Part shown: in pieces, positions 35,172 to 43,880 of the stretch
Layout of the letters: each line of letters starts with the position of its first letter
How positions within the stretch are numbered: the stretch's first letter is position 1
DNA from: Streptomyces sp. NBC_01775
Lineage (GTDB): Bacteria > Actinomycetota > Actinomycetes > Streptomycetales > Streptomycetaceae
Direction of reading: 5' to 3'
NCBI RefSeq assembly: GCF_035917675.1
Contig: NZ_CP109104.1
Coordinates: 4,588,001 to 4,652,000, forward strand
DNA length: 64,000 nt
Made by a program: the position numbers and the translations under genes
The notes under the pieces: generated by a model
Database searches by the model: none
Told to the model about the DNA's origin: nothing
The model's input: only the letters and a program-made list of their open reading frames with translations

Positions 35172-36791
35172 TCAGTTGCCCTCGGTGTTGTTGCCCGCTT
35201 CGCCGCCCTCGTTGTCGCCGCCTTGGTCCTCGTCGCCGGACGTCGGGGTCGGGGACTTCGTCGGGCTGCCGCCGCCGTCCCCGTTGCCGTTCGACACACC
35301 GCCACGGCCGCCGTTGCCGGTGCCGGTCGGGGTGTCGGCCGGCCCTCCGGTCTGCGAGGTGGTGGGCCGGGGCGGGCCCGTCGCCGAGTTCGTCGGTGTC
35401 GGGGTCGGCGTCCAGTCGCCCGGGTCACCCGTGCCGGTGCCGGGGTCCTCCTCCTCGGTCTCCGTCGGCGTGCCCTTCGGATCCTTGGTGTGCTTCTCCT
35501 TCTTGGTCTCCGAATTGCTGTGGGACGGCTTCTTATCCTTGTTGTCGCCGCCCGTGCCGTCCTTGAGCGCGTAGGCGATGCCGCCCGCGATGGCGATCAC
35601 CGCGAGGAAGGCCACCAGCGCGTACTTGAAGCCGTTGCCGCCCCTGCTGCCCCTGCCGCCGCCACCGCCGCGCCGACTACCGCCCTCGAACCCCCCGTCG
35701 TCGTCCCGGGAGCCCGGCAGCATGGGCGCGCCCATCTGGGAGGTCTCGGAGTGGGAGGGGTGCTGGCGGGCGTCGGCGCCGGGGACGCCCATGGCGGGGG
35801 TCGAGGCCCCGACGTGCGTGACCGGGCCGGTGTTCCACAGACCGCCCGTGTGGGCGCCCTGCTCGTGCAGCATCTGGAGCGCGTACTGCGACAGTCCGCG
35901 CATCTCCTCGGCCGACTGGAAACGGTCGTCCGGATCCTTGGCCAGCGCGCGCATCACCAGCCCGTCCAGCTCGGGCGGCACGACATCGGCGATGTGCGAG
36001 GGCAGCACCGGATCGTCCTGGACGTGCTGGTAGACCACCGACAGCGGGGTCTCACCGGTGAACGGCGGGCGCAGCGTCAGCAGTTCGTAGAGCAGACAGC
36101 CCGTCGCGTACAGGTCGGAGCGGGTGTCCACGGTCTTGCCGAGCGCCTGCTCGGGGGAGAGGTACTGCGGGGTGCCCATGACCATGCCGGTCTGGGTCAT
36201 GGTGTTGGACGCGCCGTGCAGGGCGCGGGCGATGCCGAAGTCCATCACCTTGACCGCGCCGCCGTGCGTGATGATCACGTTCGCGGGCTTGATGTCGCGG
36301 TGCACGATGCCGTGCTGGTGGCTGTAGGCCAGCGCTTCCAGCACGCCGGAGACGATGATCAGCGCCTGGTCGGCGGGCGGCGCCTCCGCGGTCATCAGCA
36401 GCTCACGGATCGTGCTGCCCTCGACCAGCTCCATCACGATGTACGGCGTGATGTTGCCGCCGATCATCTCCTCGCCTGAGTCGTAGACCGCGACGACGGA
36501 GTGGTGGTTGAGGCCCGCGACGGACTGGGCCTCTCGCGTGAAGCGCGCTTTGGAGACCGGGTCCTCGGCGAGGTCGGAGCGCAGCAGCTTGACCGCGACC
36601 GTACGGCCGAGACGCAGATCCTCGGCGCCGAAGACCTCCGCCATGCCGCCCCGGCCGAGGCGGTGCGTGAGGCGGTACCGGCCGTCGCCGACGACGCCGT
36701 TGTTGCCCCACAACTCCGGCGAATCGGGCATGGAGCCGCCGCCCGTCGCGTCGGGGTCCAAGGGGCCCCCGCCGGCTTGCGTCTGTGCCAT
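35172..36791 (-). CDS. Membrane Ser/Thr protein kinase, PknB-like without PASTA
   Basis: 539 aa from the ATG at 36791. Kinase domain about residues 38-300: Gly-rich loop LGRGGMAEV, catalytic Lys68 (VAVKLL), HRDIKPANV with Asp166, DFG at 185-187, SPEQALG. A Gly/Arg-rich linker leads to one transmembrane helix (391-410) and an exterior of about 130 residues rich in Thr, Pro, Gly, Asp with no PASTA repeat. It is divergent from a second kinase whose catalytic domain is closely similar. The likely role is cell-envelope or growth signalling. Confidence 0.92.
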   Translation of the reverse strand: MAQTQAGGGPLDPDATGGGSMPDSPELWGNNGVVGDGRYRLTHRLGRGGMAEVFGAEDLRLGRTVAVKLLRSDLAEDPVSKARFTREAQSVAGLNHHSVVAVYDSGEEMIGGNITPYIVMELVEGSTIRELLMTAEAPPADQALIIVSGVLEALAYSHQHGIVHRDIKPANVIITHGGAVKVMDFGIARALHGASNTMTQTGMVMGTPQYLSPEQALGKTVDTRSDLYATGCLLYELLTLRPPFTGETPLSVVYQHVQDDPVLPSHIADVVPPELDGLVMRALAKDPDDRFQSAEEMRGLSQYALQMLHEQGAHTGGLWNTGPVTHVGASTPAMGVPGADARQHPSHSETSQMGAPMLPGSRDDDGGFEGGSRRGGGGGRGSRGGNGFKYALVAFLAVIAIAGGIAYALKDGTGGDNKDKKPSHSNSETKKEKHTKDPKGTPTETEEEDPGTGTGDPGDWTPTPTPTNSATGPPRPTTSQTGGPADTPTGTGNGGRGGVSNGNGDGGGSPTKSPTPTSGDEDQGGDNEGGEAGNNTEGN

Positions 36792-37323
36792 CAGTCCTCG
36801 CCGTCGATTCGAATCCGCGGACATTCACGCGGTGCGTACTCCCCCATGGAGGCTACAGGCACGCGGGGGGTACATGGATGGGGACGGAATACGAAAGAGG
36901 GGCCATCCAACAAGCTGGGACACCGGCCCCGCAAGTTCGCAGACAGCGACCGCATGTACACAGCAAGACCCACATCGGCACGCTCAACGGCGTACGCAGC
37001 ATCGCTCTTCCGGGGGTGCGACGAAGGCCGTGGCGAAGGGTGTGCCGAAGCTGTGACGGAAGGTGTGACGGGACCCGCGACAGGGTGCGGGACGAGTGAT
37101 GCGGGGTCCGTGCGCTGGGACGTAAGTCACCCCGTACGCTCACTGGAGCGGCTCGGCACGGCCCAGAGGACGGCACTCGCGAAGGCCGTATGCGCATCCG
37201 GTCACGGAACGGGCAACGAGCTTGACGTGACAGAGCCCTCGGGCAAACTTGGGCCAGTATCAGGTCTATGGATCACTCAACGTACCTGCACGGGGGCAGC
37301 GCCGCCGAGGGGGAAGCAGTCAG
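36792..37323. other. Divergent control region between two Ser/Thr kinases
   Basis: About 530 bp without a supported gene. It includes an AT-richer patch at 36880-36990. A possible promoter for the right-hand kinase is TTGACG (37222-37227) and AAACTT (37245-37250), 17 bp apart. The GTGACGGAAG/GTGACGGGAC stretch around 37050-37080 has short direct repeats. Nothing else recognised. Confidence 0.5.
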
Positions 37324-39048
37324 ATGAGCGAGGACGGCGCACAGGCGGCCGGTAACTACTTGGGCCGCACGGTCGGCGGGGGGCGCTTCGAGCTCCGTTC
37401 ACTGCTGGGCGCGGGCGGAATGGCGTCGGTGTATCTCGCCTACGACTCCGTGCTGGACAGGCAGGTCGCGGTCAAAACGCTCCACACGGAGCTGGGCCGC
37501 GAGCAGTCATTCCGCGAACGCTTCCGGCGCGAGGCCCAGTCGGTGGCCAAGCTGACGCACACCAACATCGTCTCCGTCTTCGACTCGGGCGAGGACGAGA
37601 TCGACGGTTCGATGGTGCCCTACATCGTCATGGAGTACGTCGAGGGCAAGCCACTGCGCACCGTTTTGGACGAGGACGTCGCGCAGTACGGCGCGATGCC
37701 CGCCGACCGGGCGCTGAAGATCACCGGCGATGTGCTGGCAGCGCTCGAGGTCAGCCACGAGATGGGCCTGGTCCACCGCGACATCAAGCCCGGCAACGTG
37801 ATGCTGACCAAGCGTGGCGTCGTCAAGGTCATGGACTTCGGCATCGCCCGCGCCATGCAGTCCGGTGTGACTTCCATGACACAGACGGGCATGGTCGTCG
37901 GCACCCCGCAGTACCTCTCCCCCGAGCAGGCGCTGGGCCGCGGCGTGGACGCCCGCTCCGACCTGTACTCGGTCGGGATCATGCTCTTCGAGCTGCTCAC
38001 CGGGCGGCTCCCCTTCGACGCGGACTCGCCGCTGGCCATCGCCTACGCGCACGTCCAGGAGGAGCCGGTCGCTCCCTCCTCCATCAACCAGTCCGTGCCG
38101 CCCGCCCTCGACGCCCTGGTCGCGCGCACGCTGAAGAAGAACCCCAACGAGCGCTTCCCCTCCGCCGACGCCATGCACGACGAGTGCGCCCGCATCGGCG
38201 GCTCGGGCGTCGCCTCGGGTGCCTCGCCGATCATCATCAGCGGCGGCCCGCCCGCCAACAGCGGCGCGGGCGTGGGCCAGGCCGTCTTCCCGCCCGTCGA
38301 GGCGGGCACCCCGCCCTCGCAGGGCGGAGTGCAGCAGCCGTACCAGCCGGGGCCGTACAACAGCGGGGGCTTCGGCCCCTCCACCCCGCCGCCCACCCAG
38401 CCCGCGATGGGACGGCCCGGCTTCGGTCCCTCCACCCCGCCGCCGCCCTCGCCCTACGCTGCGGCCTCCGGCGGTTCCGCCACCCCGCCGCCCTACAGCC
38501 TCACGCCTCCCTCGGGTGGGCACGGCGCGCCTTCCCCCGGTGGGCACGGCGGCCCCGGCAAGAAGCCGTCGCCGGGCGCCATGGCCGGTTACGGCATCGC
38601 CGGTCTCGCCGTCATCATCGCCCTGGTCTTCGTGATCATCAATGCCTCAAGCGGCGGCGATGACAAGGAGGCCGACAAGAAGCCCGCCAAGAAGCCCACA
38701 CAGAACGTGAAGCCGGGCGGGGCCGCCTCCGGCGACGGGGGGTCGGGCGGGAAGTTCAAGGGCCCGGACAAGAGCCGCACCATCGACTCGTCCAAGTGCA
38801 CCGACGCCTCCAAGACCTATGACGACAAGAGCAAGGTCATGATCCCGAATCTGACCATCAAGGACCTCACCTCGGTGAAGGCCTGCCTGCGTGCGGCGGG
38901 ATGGAAACTCGGCGAGGTCACCACCGAGGACGAGAACGTCTGGGGCAAGAACACGGTGCTGGACCAGAACCCGGCTGACCTTGATGACTTCGACCCGAAG
39001 AAGGACAAGGTCGACCTGACGGTCTCCTCGGGACAGCCGGCGGACTGA
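37324..39048 (+). CDS. pknB: Membrane Ser/Thr protein kinase with one PASTA domain
   Basis: 574 aa from the ATG at 37324. Kinase domain about 20-290: LGAGGMASVY, Lys51, HRDIKPGNV with Asp153, DFG, SPEQALG. A Pro/Gly-rich juxtamembrane region with a repeated GFGPSTPPP motif follows, then a transmembrane helix (about 420-442), a Lys-rich linker and one PASTA-like domain (about 500-572; VMIPNLTIKDLTSVKACLRA) that in relatives binds muropeptides. The main PknB of actinobacteria has four PASTA domains and lies near ftsZ or pbpA; this is a paralogue. Confidence 0.9.
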   Translation: MSEDGAQAAGNYLGRTVGGGRFELRSLLGAGGMASVYLAYDSVLDRQVAVKTLHTELGREQSFRERFRREAQSVAKLTHTNIVSVFDSGEDEIDGSMVPYIVMEYVEGKPLRTVLDEDVAQYGAMPADRALKITGDVLAALEVSHEMGLVHRDIKPGNVMLTKRGVVKVMDFGIARAMQSGVTSMTQTGMVVGTPQYLSPEQALGRGVDARSDLYSVGIMLFELLTGRLPFDADSPLAIAYAHVQEEPVAPSSINQSVPPALDALVARTLKKNPNERFPSADAMHDECARIGGSGVASGASPIIISGGPPANSGAGVGQAVFPPVEAGTPPSQGGVQQPYQPGPYNSGGFGPSTPPPTQPAMGRPGFGPSTPPPPSPYAAASGGSATPPPYSLTPPSGGHGAPSPGGHGGPGKKPSPGAMAGYGIAGLAVIIALVFVIINASSGGDDKEADKKPAKKPTQNVKPGGAASGDGGSGGKFKGPDKSRTIDSSKCTDASKTYDDKSKVMIPNLTIKDLTSVKACLRAAGWKLGEVTTEDENVWGKNTVLDQNPADLDDFDPKKDKVDLTVSSGQPAD

Positions 39049-39217
39049 CACCAGCCACCAGTCCCTGGCCGGCACCGGCCTGGGACTTGGGACCGGCCCG
39101 CAGACTGAGACCGGCCCGCTGTCTGAGACCGAGCCCCGGCCTTGCCGGGGCCCGGGGCCTCGGATCTCGGGTCTCGGCAAGGCCGCAGGTCCTCGTCGGC
39201 TCTCCCGCCCCCGGAGG
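39049..39217. terminator. Convergent terminator region with nested stems
   Basis: CGGCCTTGCC (39137-39146) pairs with GGCAAGGCCG (39176-39185) in a 10-bp outer stem; smaller stems such as CCCCGG/CCGGGG lie at its edge. A GACCGGCCCGC word is repeated upstream (about 39091-39122). It lies between the convergent kinase and paaN genes and could stop both transcripts. Confidence 0.55.
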
Positions 39218-40924
39218 TCAGGACGCTGCCATGCGCCTCACCTCCACCATGCGAAACCGCCCGGCCACGAACGCCCCGTCGCACAGCGTGCAGTTGGCCG
39301 CGGGGTTGCCGCCCGAGCCGTGGAAGTCGGAGAAGCCGGCCGTCTGATTGACGTACACACCGCCGGTGAGATTCAGCGAGAGCTGCGCCGGCTCGTCGAA
39401 GCAGACCTCCTCCACCTGGCGCTCCACCTCGGGCGAGGTGGTGTACGCGGCGACGGTCATCGCGCCCTTCTCCCTCAGGGTGCTCCGCAGCAGCGTCAGC
39501 GCGTCCTCCGTCGAGCCGACGGCCACCGCGAAGGAGACGGGGCCGAAGCACTCGGAGAGATAGCCCGCCTCGGCCTCGGGCTTGGCGGCGTCCAGTTTGA
39601 CGATCACGGGGGTGCGGACCGTGGCGCCGGGGAACTCGGGGTTTTCCACCACCCTTGAGGGCAGGACGACTTCACCCAGCGAGGACGCCGAATCGAGCCG
39701 CTCGCGCACCTGGTCGCTGACGATCGCTCCCAGCAGGGCGTTCGCCCGTGCGTCGTCACCCAGCAGCTTGCTGACGGCGGCGCCGAGGTCCGCGACGACC
39801 TCGTCGTAGGACTTGTGCCCGGCGTCGGTCGCGATGCCGTCCGCGGGGATCACCAGATTCTGCGGCGTGGTGCACATCTGGCCGCTGTAGAGCGAGAGGG
39901 AGAAGGCGAGGTTGGAGAGCATCCCCGCGTAGTCGTCGGTGGAGTCGATGAGGACGGTGTTGACCCCCGACTTCTCCGTGTGGACCTGCGCCTGGCGGGC
40001 GTTGGCCTCCAGCCACTCGCCGAAGGCCGAGCCGCCGGTGTAGTCGATCACCCGGATCTCGGGACGGGTGGCCAGGTTCTTGGCGATGCCGTCGCCCTCC
40101 GCCTCGGCCGCCAGGGCGACCAGATCGGCGTCGAAGCCCGCCTCGGCCAGCACCTCGCGAGCGATCCTGACCGTCAGGGCGAGCGGCAGCACCGCACGCG
40201 GGTGCGGCTTGACCAGCACAGCGTTGCCGGTGGCGAGGGAGGCGAAGAAGCCGGGGAAGCCGTTCCACGTCGGGAAGGTGTTGCAGCCGATCAGCAGCGC
40301 GATACCGCGCCCGGCCGGGGTGAACTCCTTGGTGACCCGAAGCGGGTCGCGCTTGCCCTGCGGCTTTTCCCAGACGGCCCGCTCCGGGGTGCGGGTCTGC
40401 TCGGCGTAGGCGTAGGCCACCGCCTCCATGCCGCGGTCCTGGGCGTGCGGTCCGCCCGCCTGGAAGGCCATCATGAAGGCTTGGCCGCTGGTGTGCATCA
40501 CGGCCTGGGCGAACTCGTGGGTGCGGGCGCTGATCCGCGCCAGGATCTCCAGACAGACTGCGGCGCGCCCCTCGGGCCCGGCCTGGCGCCAGGCAGGCAG
40601 GCCCCCGCGCATGACGGGCAGCAGGACGTCGATGGCCCCTTCGTCCGTGCGCGGGTAGGAGATACCCATCTCCAGGCCGTACGGCGAGACTTCGGTGGCG
40701 GTCCACTCGCCGGACACGGGCTGGCCCGGCAGGTCGAAGCGGCTGCCGCGCAGCGCGTCGAAGGCGGCCTTCCCCTCCTCGGGCGCGCCCTCGCCGTAGG
40801 CCTTCGGGTGCTCGGGGTGCGGGGTCCAGAACTCCCTGGTGCGGATCGCGTCCAGAGCGCGGTCCAGGGTCGGACGGTGCTTGTCGATGAGCTGCGCTGT
40901 GGTGGATCCGTTACCGGTGGTCAC
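39218..40924 (-). CDS. paaN: PaaN aldehyde dehydrogenase-type phenylacetate degradation protein
   Basis: 568 aa from the GTG at 40924 (GAGGAG 9 bases upstream; a TTG at 40933 would leave no spacing). It belongs to the actinobacterial PaaN group of NAD(P)-dependent aldehyde dehydrogenases. The catalytic Cys lies in YSGQMCTTPQN, with cofactor contacts around FFASLATGNAVLVKPHP. It lacks the C-terminal MaoC hydratase domain of PaaZ. It should oxidise the ring-opened semialdehyde CoA ester. It lies 16 kb from paaABCDE but shares an identical upstream operator word, and is divergent from the TetR gene. Confidence 0.9.
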   Translation of the reverse strand: MTTGNGSTTAQLIDKHRPTLDRALDAIRTREFWTPHPEHPKAYGEGAPEEGKAAFDALRGSRFDLPGQPVSGEWTATEVSPYGLEMGISYPRTDEGAIDVLLPVMRGGLPAWRQAGPEGRAAVCLEILARISARTHEFAQAVMHTSGQAFMMAFQAGGPHAQDRGMEAVAYAYAEQTRTPERAVWEKPQGKRDPLRVTKEFTPAGRGIALLIGCNTFPTWNGFPGFFASLATGNAVLVKPHPRAVLPLALTVRIAREVLAEAGFDADLVALAAEAEGDGIAKNLATRPEIRVIDYTGGSAFGEWLEANARQAQVHTEKSGVNTVLIDSTDDYAGMLSNLAFSLSLYSGQMCTTPQNLVIPADGIATDAGHKSYDEVVADLGAAVSKLLGDDARANALLGAIVSDQVRERLDSASSLGEVVLPSRVVENPEFPGATVRTPVIVKLDAAKPEAEAGYLSECFGPVSFAVAVGSTEDALTLLRSTLREKGAMTVAAYTTSPEVERQVEEVCFDEPAQLSLNLTGGVYVNQTAGFSDFHGSGGNPAANCTLCDGAFVAGRFRMVEVRRMAAS

Positions 40925-41019
40925 GCGGACCAACTCCTCGCTGAGCTGGGAAGACGGCGGAAGACTGGGTGGTCACGGACGAGGCCTTTGCCGTGCCCGC
41001 CCACGTGATAGATACTGCA

Positions 41020-41037
41020 ACCGACCGATCGTTCGGT
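41020..41037. promoter_or_regulatory. Operator for PaaR-like TetR repressor at paaN/tetR
   Basis: ACCGACCGATCGTTCGGT, a near-perfect 18-bp palindrome around CGATCG. The reverse strand reads ACCGAACGATCGGTCGG, identical over 17 bases to the site at paaA. It lies about 95 bp upstream of paaN, with TTGCAC and CAGTAT around it on the minus strand as possible -35/-10. Confidence 0.75.
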
Positions 41038-41168
41038 GCAAGGGGGTCTGTGAACCTGTGGATAACTCCTCTCGGCGCCCGGCTAGTGCCGTGACCGGCA
41101 ATGTTTGCCCGGAAGGAGCGTCGTCCGGTGCGTGCGATCGCAAGGCGGCCGGAAGCCCTTGATTGGGG

Positions 41169-41211
41169 TCTCCCCTGCTCGAACGAAGTTGAGAGCTTGG
41201 GGAAGGAGCTA
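41169..41211. repeat. Dispersed hairpin repeat, copy upstream of tetR
   Basis: TCTCCCCTGCTCGAACGAAG then a GAGAGCTTGGGGAAGGAGC arm: opposite orientation to the copy at 2532, with the CTCGA centre kept. Confidence 0.6.
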
Positions 41212-41298
41212 CCAGGGCTTTTGGCCAACGCGGCGAGCGTGCGTGCCGGACGGCGCGACGGGGCAAAGCTTGCCGGGAGGGGCACTAGCATCGGCCGC

Positions 41299-41913
41299 AT
41301 GCCCACGGTCAAGCGCGACACCTACACGCCCGACTCGCTGCTCTCCGTCGCCGTGCGGGTGTTCAACGAGCGGGGCTACGACGGCACGTCGATGGAGCAC
41401 CTGTCCCAGGCGGCCGGGATCTCCAAGTCCTCGATCTACCACCATGTGCGCGGCAAGGAGGAGCTGCTCCGCCGCGGCATAAGCCGCGCCCTGGACGGCC
41501 TGTTCGGGGTGCTGGAGGAGCCCAGCGCTCTTGAGGGGCGCGCGGTGGAGCGGCTGGAGCACGTCACGCGCCGCACCGTCGAGGTGCTGATGGCCGAACT
41601 CCCCTATGTGACGCTGCTGCTGCGGGTGCGCGGCAACACCGAGACGGAGATCTGGGCGATGGCCCGCCGCCGGGAGTTCGACCAGCGGGTGGCCGGGCTG
41701 GTCAAGGAGGCCGCCGTCGAGGGGGATCTGCGCGTGGATGTCGACGCGCGGCTCGCCACCCGGCTGCTGTTCGGGATGATCAACTCGATCGCGGAGTGGT
41801 ACCGCCCCGACCGCGCGAACGGCAGCGGGGCACACGCGTCAGGCGGCGCCAGCAGCGCCGAGGTCGCCGAGGCGGTCGTCCGCACCGCCTTCGCCGGGCT
41901 GCGCACCCACTGA
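41299..41913 (+). CDS. TetR-family repressor, likely PaaR-like
   Basis: 204 aa from the ATG at 41299 (MPTVKRDTYTPDSLL). The HTH spans residues 10-55 (YDGTSMEHLSQAAGISKSSIYHHV). The C-terminal domain resembles the actinobacterial TetR type for aromatic-CoA or fatty acyl-CoA ligands. It is divergent from paaN, and an 18-bp palindrome lies in the gap; the same word recurs at paaA and, degenerate, at the second bkd operon. Most economically it senses phenylacetyl-CoA and represses all three. That ligand is inference from known PaaR proteins. Confidence 0.87.
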   Translation: MPTVKRDTYTPDSLLSVAVRVFNERGYDGTSMEHLSQAAGISKSSIYHHVRGKEELLRRGISRALDGLFGVLEEPSALEGRAVERLEHVTRRTVEVLMAELPYVTLLLRVRGNTETEIWAMARRREFDQRVAGLVKEAAVEGDLRVDVDARLATRLLFGMINSIAEWYRPDRANGSGAHASGGASSAEVAEAVVRTAFAGLRTH

Positions 41914-41947
41914 TCCCGCTCCGTCCGACTCCGCCCGCCTCCGCCCG

Positions 41948-42445
41948 CTACGGCTCCGGCTCCAGATCCGTCTCCTCGAACACCAGCAGCGTGCGGGTGC
42001 TCAGCACCTCGGGGATCGACTGGATGCGGGTCAGCACAAGGTCGCGCAGCGCCCTGTTGTCGGAGGTGTGCACCAGCAGCAGCACGTCGAAGTCCCCGCT
42101 GACCAGCGCCATGTGCGCCGCACCGGGCAGTTCCTGGAGCTTCTCGCGCACGCTGCGCCAGGAGTCCTGCACGATCTTGAGCGTGATGTAGGCGGAAGCG
42201 CCGTATCCCGCGCGCTCCTGGTCGATCCGGGCGCTGAAGCCGCGGATGACGCCGTCTTCGATGAGCCGGTTGATGCGCGCGTAGGCGTTGGCCCGGGAAA
42301 CGTGCACGCGTTCGGCCACGGAGCGTATCGAGGCTCTGCCATCCGCGCGGAGCAGCCGCAGGATGTCCCGGTCGATCGAGTCGAGAGGGCGCGCGAGGGA
42401 GCGGGAGTCCCGCCACGGCCCGGGCTCTCCCGGCCCACCGGCCAT
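41948..42445 (-). CDS. bkdR: Lrp/AsnC-family regulator beside the second BCKDH operon
   Basis: 165 aa from the ATG at 42445. An N-terminal HTH (about 20-70; IDRDILRLLRADGRASIRSV, VHVSRANAYARINRL) is followed by an AsnC ligand domain (80-160; LVSGDFDVLLLVH). It is divergent from the E1alpha-E1beta-E2 genes, the usual place for an amino-acid-sensing Lrp regulator of branched-chain degradation. The frame is open upstream, so the start is moderately certain. Confidence 0.85.
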   Translation of the reverse strand: MAGGPGEPGPWRDSRSLARPLDSIDRDILRLLRADGRASIRSVAERVHVSRANAYARINRLIEDGVIRGFSARIDQERAGYGASAYITLKIVQDSWRSVREKLQELPGAAHMALVSGDFDVLLLVHTSDNRALRDLVLTRIQSIPEVLSTRTLLVFEETDLEPEP

Positions 42446-42561
42446 CTGTTCACCCGGCACAGCCCCCTGCCTCCCCTTGATGGACACCCTGCGGTCATCG
42501 AACGGTCCTGCGGACCATTTGTCCACAGGCCAAGGCCACCCGTAGCCAAAATGTGCCAGCG

Positions 42562-42578
42562 ACCGAACAATCGGTAGG
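42562..42578. promoter_or_regulatory. Degenerate PaaR-like operator upstream of the second BCKDH operon
   Basis: ACCGAACAATCGGTAGG matches the paaA site in 15 of 17 positions (differences at the centre G to A and at C to A near the end). It is 100 bp upstream of E1alpha and 117 bp from the Lrp gene start, in the middle of the divergent region. Confidence 0.5.
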
Positions 42579-42677
42579 GGGCGTCCCATCGGGTCGCCCC
42601 GCCCGGCCAGCCGGTGGCCTGCCCCGGCTCGCCGGTGCACCACGCCGCGGCCCGCCCCCTACGAGGAGGTGCTCGAC

Positions 42678-43880
42678 ATGACGGTTCTAGAGCAGCACGG
42701 CGCCTACACCCCCACACCTCCCCCGTCCTGGCGCCCCCGCACGGACCCGGCGCCCCTCCTCCCGGATGCCGAGCCGTATCGCGTGCTCGGCCTCGGCGCA
42801 CCGGATGGCCGGGATGCGGGACGAGACGGGCATTCGGGGTGCGGTGGGGCGCGGCCCGGGGGTGAGCTGCTGCGGCGCCTGCACACCGCCGTGGTGCACG
42901 GACGCCGGTTCAACGAGCAGGCGACGGCGCTCACCAAACAGGGCCGCCTCGCCGTCTACCCGTCCTCCAGGGGCCAGGAGGCATGCCAGGTCGCCGCCGC
43001 GCTGGCCCTCCGGGAGGACGACTGGCTCTTCCCCAGCTACCGCGACACCCTCGCGGCTGTGGCCCGCGGACTGGATCCCGTCGAGGTGCTCTCCCTGCTT
43101 CGGGGCGACTGGCACCACGGATACGACGCCCGCGCCACCAGGGTCGCGCCGCTGTGCACTCCCCTGGCGACCCAGCTGCCGCACGCCGTGGGCCTGGCGC
43201 ACGCGGCCCGGCTCAAGGGCGACCCCGTCGCGGCGCTCGCGCTCGTCGGGGACGGCGGCACCAGCGAGGGCGACTTCCACGAGGCGCTCAATTTCGCGGC
43301 CGTGTGGCAGGCACCGGTCGTCTTCCTGGTGCAGAACAACGGTTTCGCGATCTCCGTCCCGCTCGCCAAGCAGACGGCTGCGCCCTCCCTGGCCCACAAG
43401 GCGGTCGGCTACGGCGTGCCGGGGCGGCTGGTGGACGGGAACGACGCGGCGGCCGTCCACGAGGTGCTGACCGGCGCGCTGGAGCACGCACGCGCCGGCG
43501 GGGGACCCACGCTGGTGGAGGCCGTCACCTACCGCCTGGAGGCGCACACGAACGCGGACGACGCGACGCGCTACCGCTCCGCCAGCGAGGTCGACACCTG
43601 GCGCGCACACGATCCGGTGACGCTGCTGGAGCGCGAGCTGCGGGCACGCGGCCTCCTGGACGACAAGGCCGTACAGGAGGCCGAGGAGGCGGCCGACCGG
43701 CAGGCAGCCGCGCTGCGCGACCGGATGAACGAGGATCCGCGGCTGGACCCGATGGAGCTGTTCACCCACGTCTACGCCCGGCGGACCCCACAACTGCGGC
43801 AGCAGGAGGACCAGTTGCGCGCCGAGCTGGCGGCCGAGGAGTCGGCGGGCCGCGCCGGGGCGGGGGAGGAGACCCGATGA
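42678..43880 (+). CDS. bkdA: Branched-chain 2-oxoacid dehydrogenase E1 alpha, set 2
   Basis: 400 aa. GAGGAGGT precedes ATG 42678 by 7 bases. ThDP-binding region GDGGTSEGDFHEALNFAAVW with LVQNNGFA, and the loop YRLEAHTNADDATRYR. A 70-residue N-terminus is poorly conserved, but there is no Lys/Ala tail as in set 1. It is the first gene of an operon that continues for at least six genes. Divergent from an Lrp regulator. Confidence 0.94.
   Translation: MTVLEQHGAYTPTPPPSWRPRTDPAPLLPDAEPYRVLGLGAPDGRDAGRDGHSGCGGARPGGELLRRLHTAVVHGRRFNEQATALTKQGRLAVYPSSRGQEACQVAAALALREDDWLFPSYRDTLAAVARGLDPVEVLSLLRGDWHHGYDARATRVAPLCTPLATQLPHAVGLAHAARLKGDPVAALALVGDGGTSEGDFHEALNFAAVWQAPVVFLVQNNGFAISVPLAKQTAAPSLAHKAVGYGVPGRLVDGNDAAAVHEVLTGALEHARAGGGPTLVEAVTYRLEAHTNADDATRYRSASEVDTWRAHDPVTLLERELRARGLLDDKAVQEAEEAADRQAAALRDRMNEDPRLDPMELFTHVYARRTPQLRQQEDQLRAELAAEESAGRAGAGEETR

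Larger units (their letters stand above)
40925..41298. other. Divergent control region of paaN and tetR
   Basis: About 370 bp. The paaN side holds an operator palindrome (41020-41037). The tetR side holds a dispersed hairpin repeat (41169-41211). No gene supported in the gap, although the tetR frame is open further upstream. Confidence 0.6.

Noticed and set aside
34757..35428. Minus-strand frame before the phosphotransferase
   Set aside because: Half lies in another frame of the kinase gene and the rest is Arg/Thr/Pro-rich tandem-repeat sequence without a family or ribosome binding site.
36805..36822. GATTCGAATCCG, like a T-loop, upstream of a kinase gene
   Set aside because: The flanks do not pair as a T-stem and no cloverleaf could be drawn.
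35172..37323. Kinases plus the orphan response regulator as one signalling cluster
   Set aside because: They are in separate transcription units with other genes between and nothing links them functionally in the sequence.
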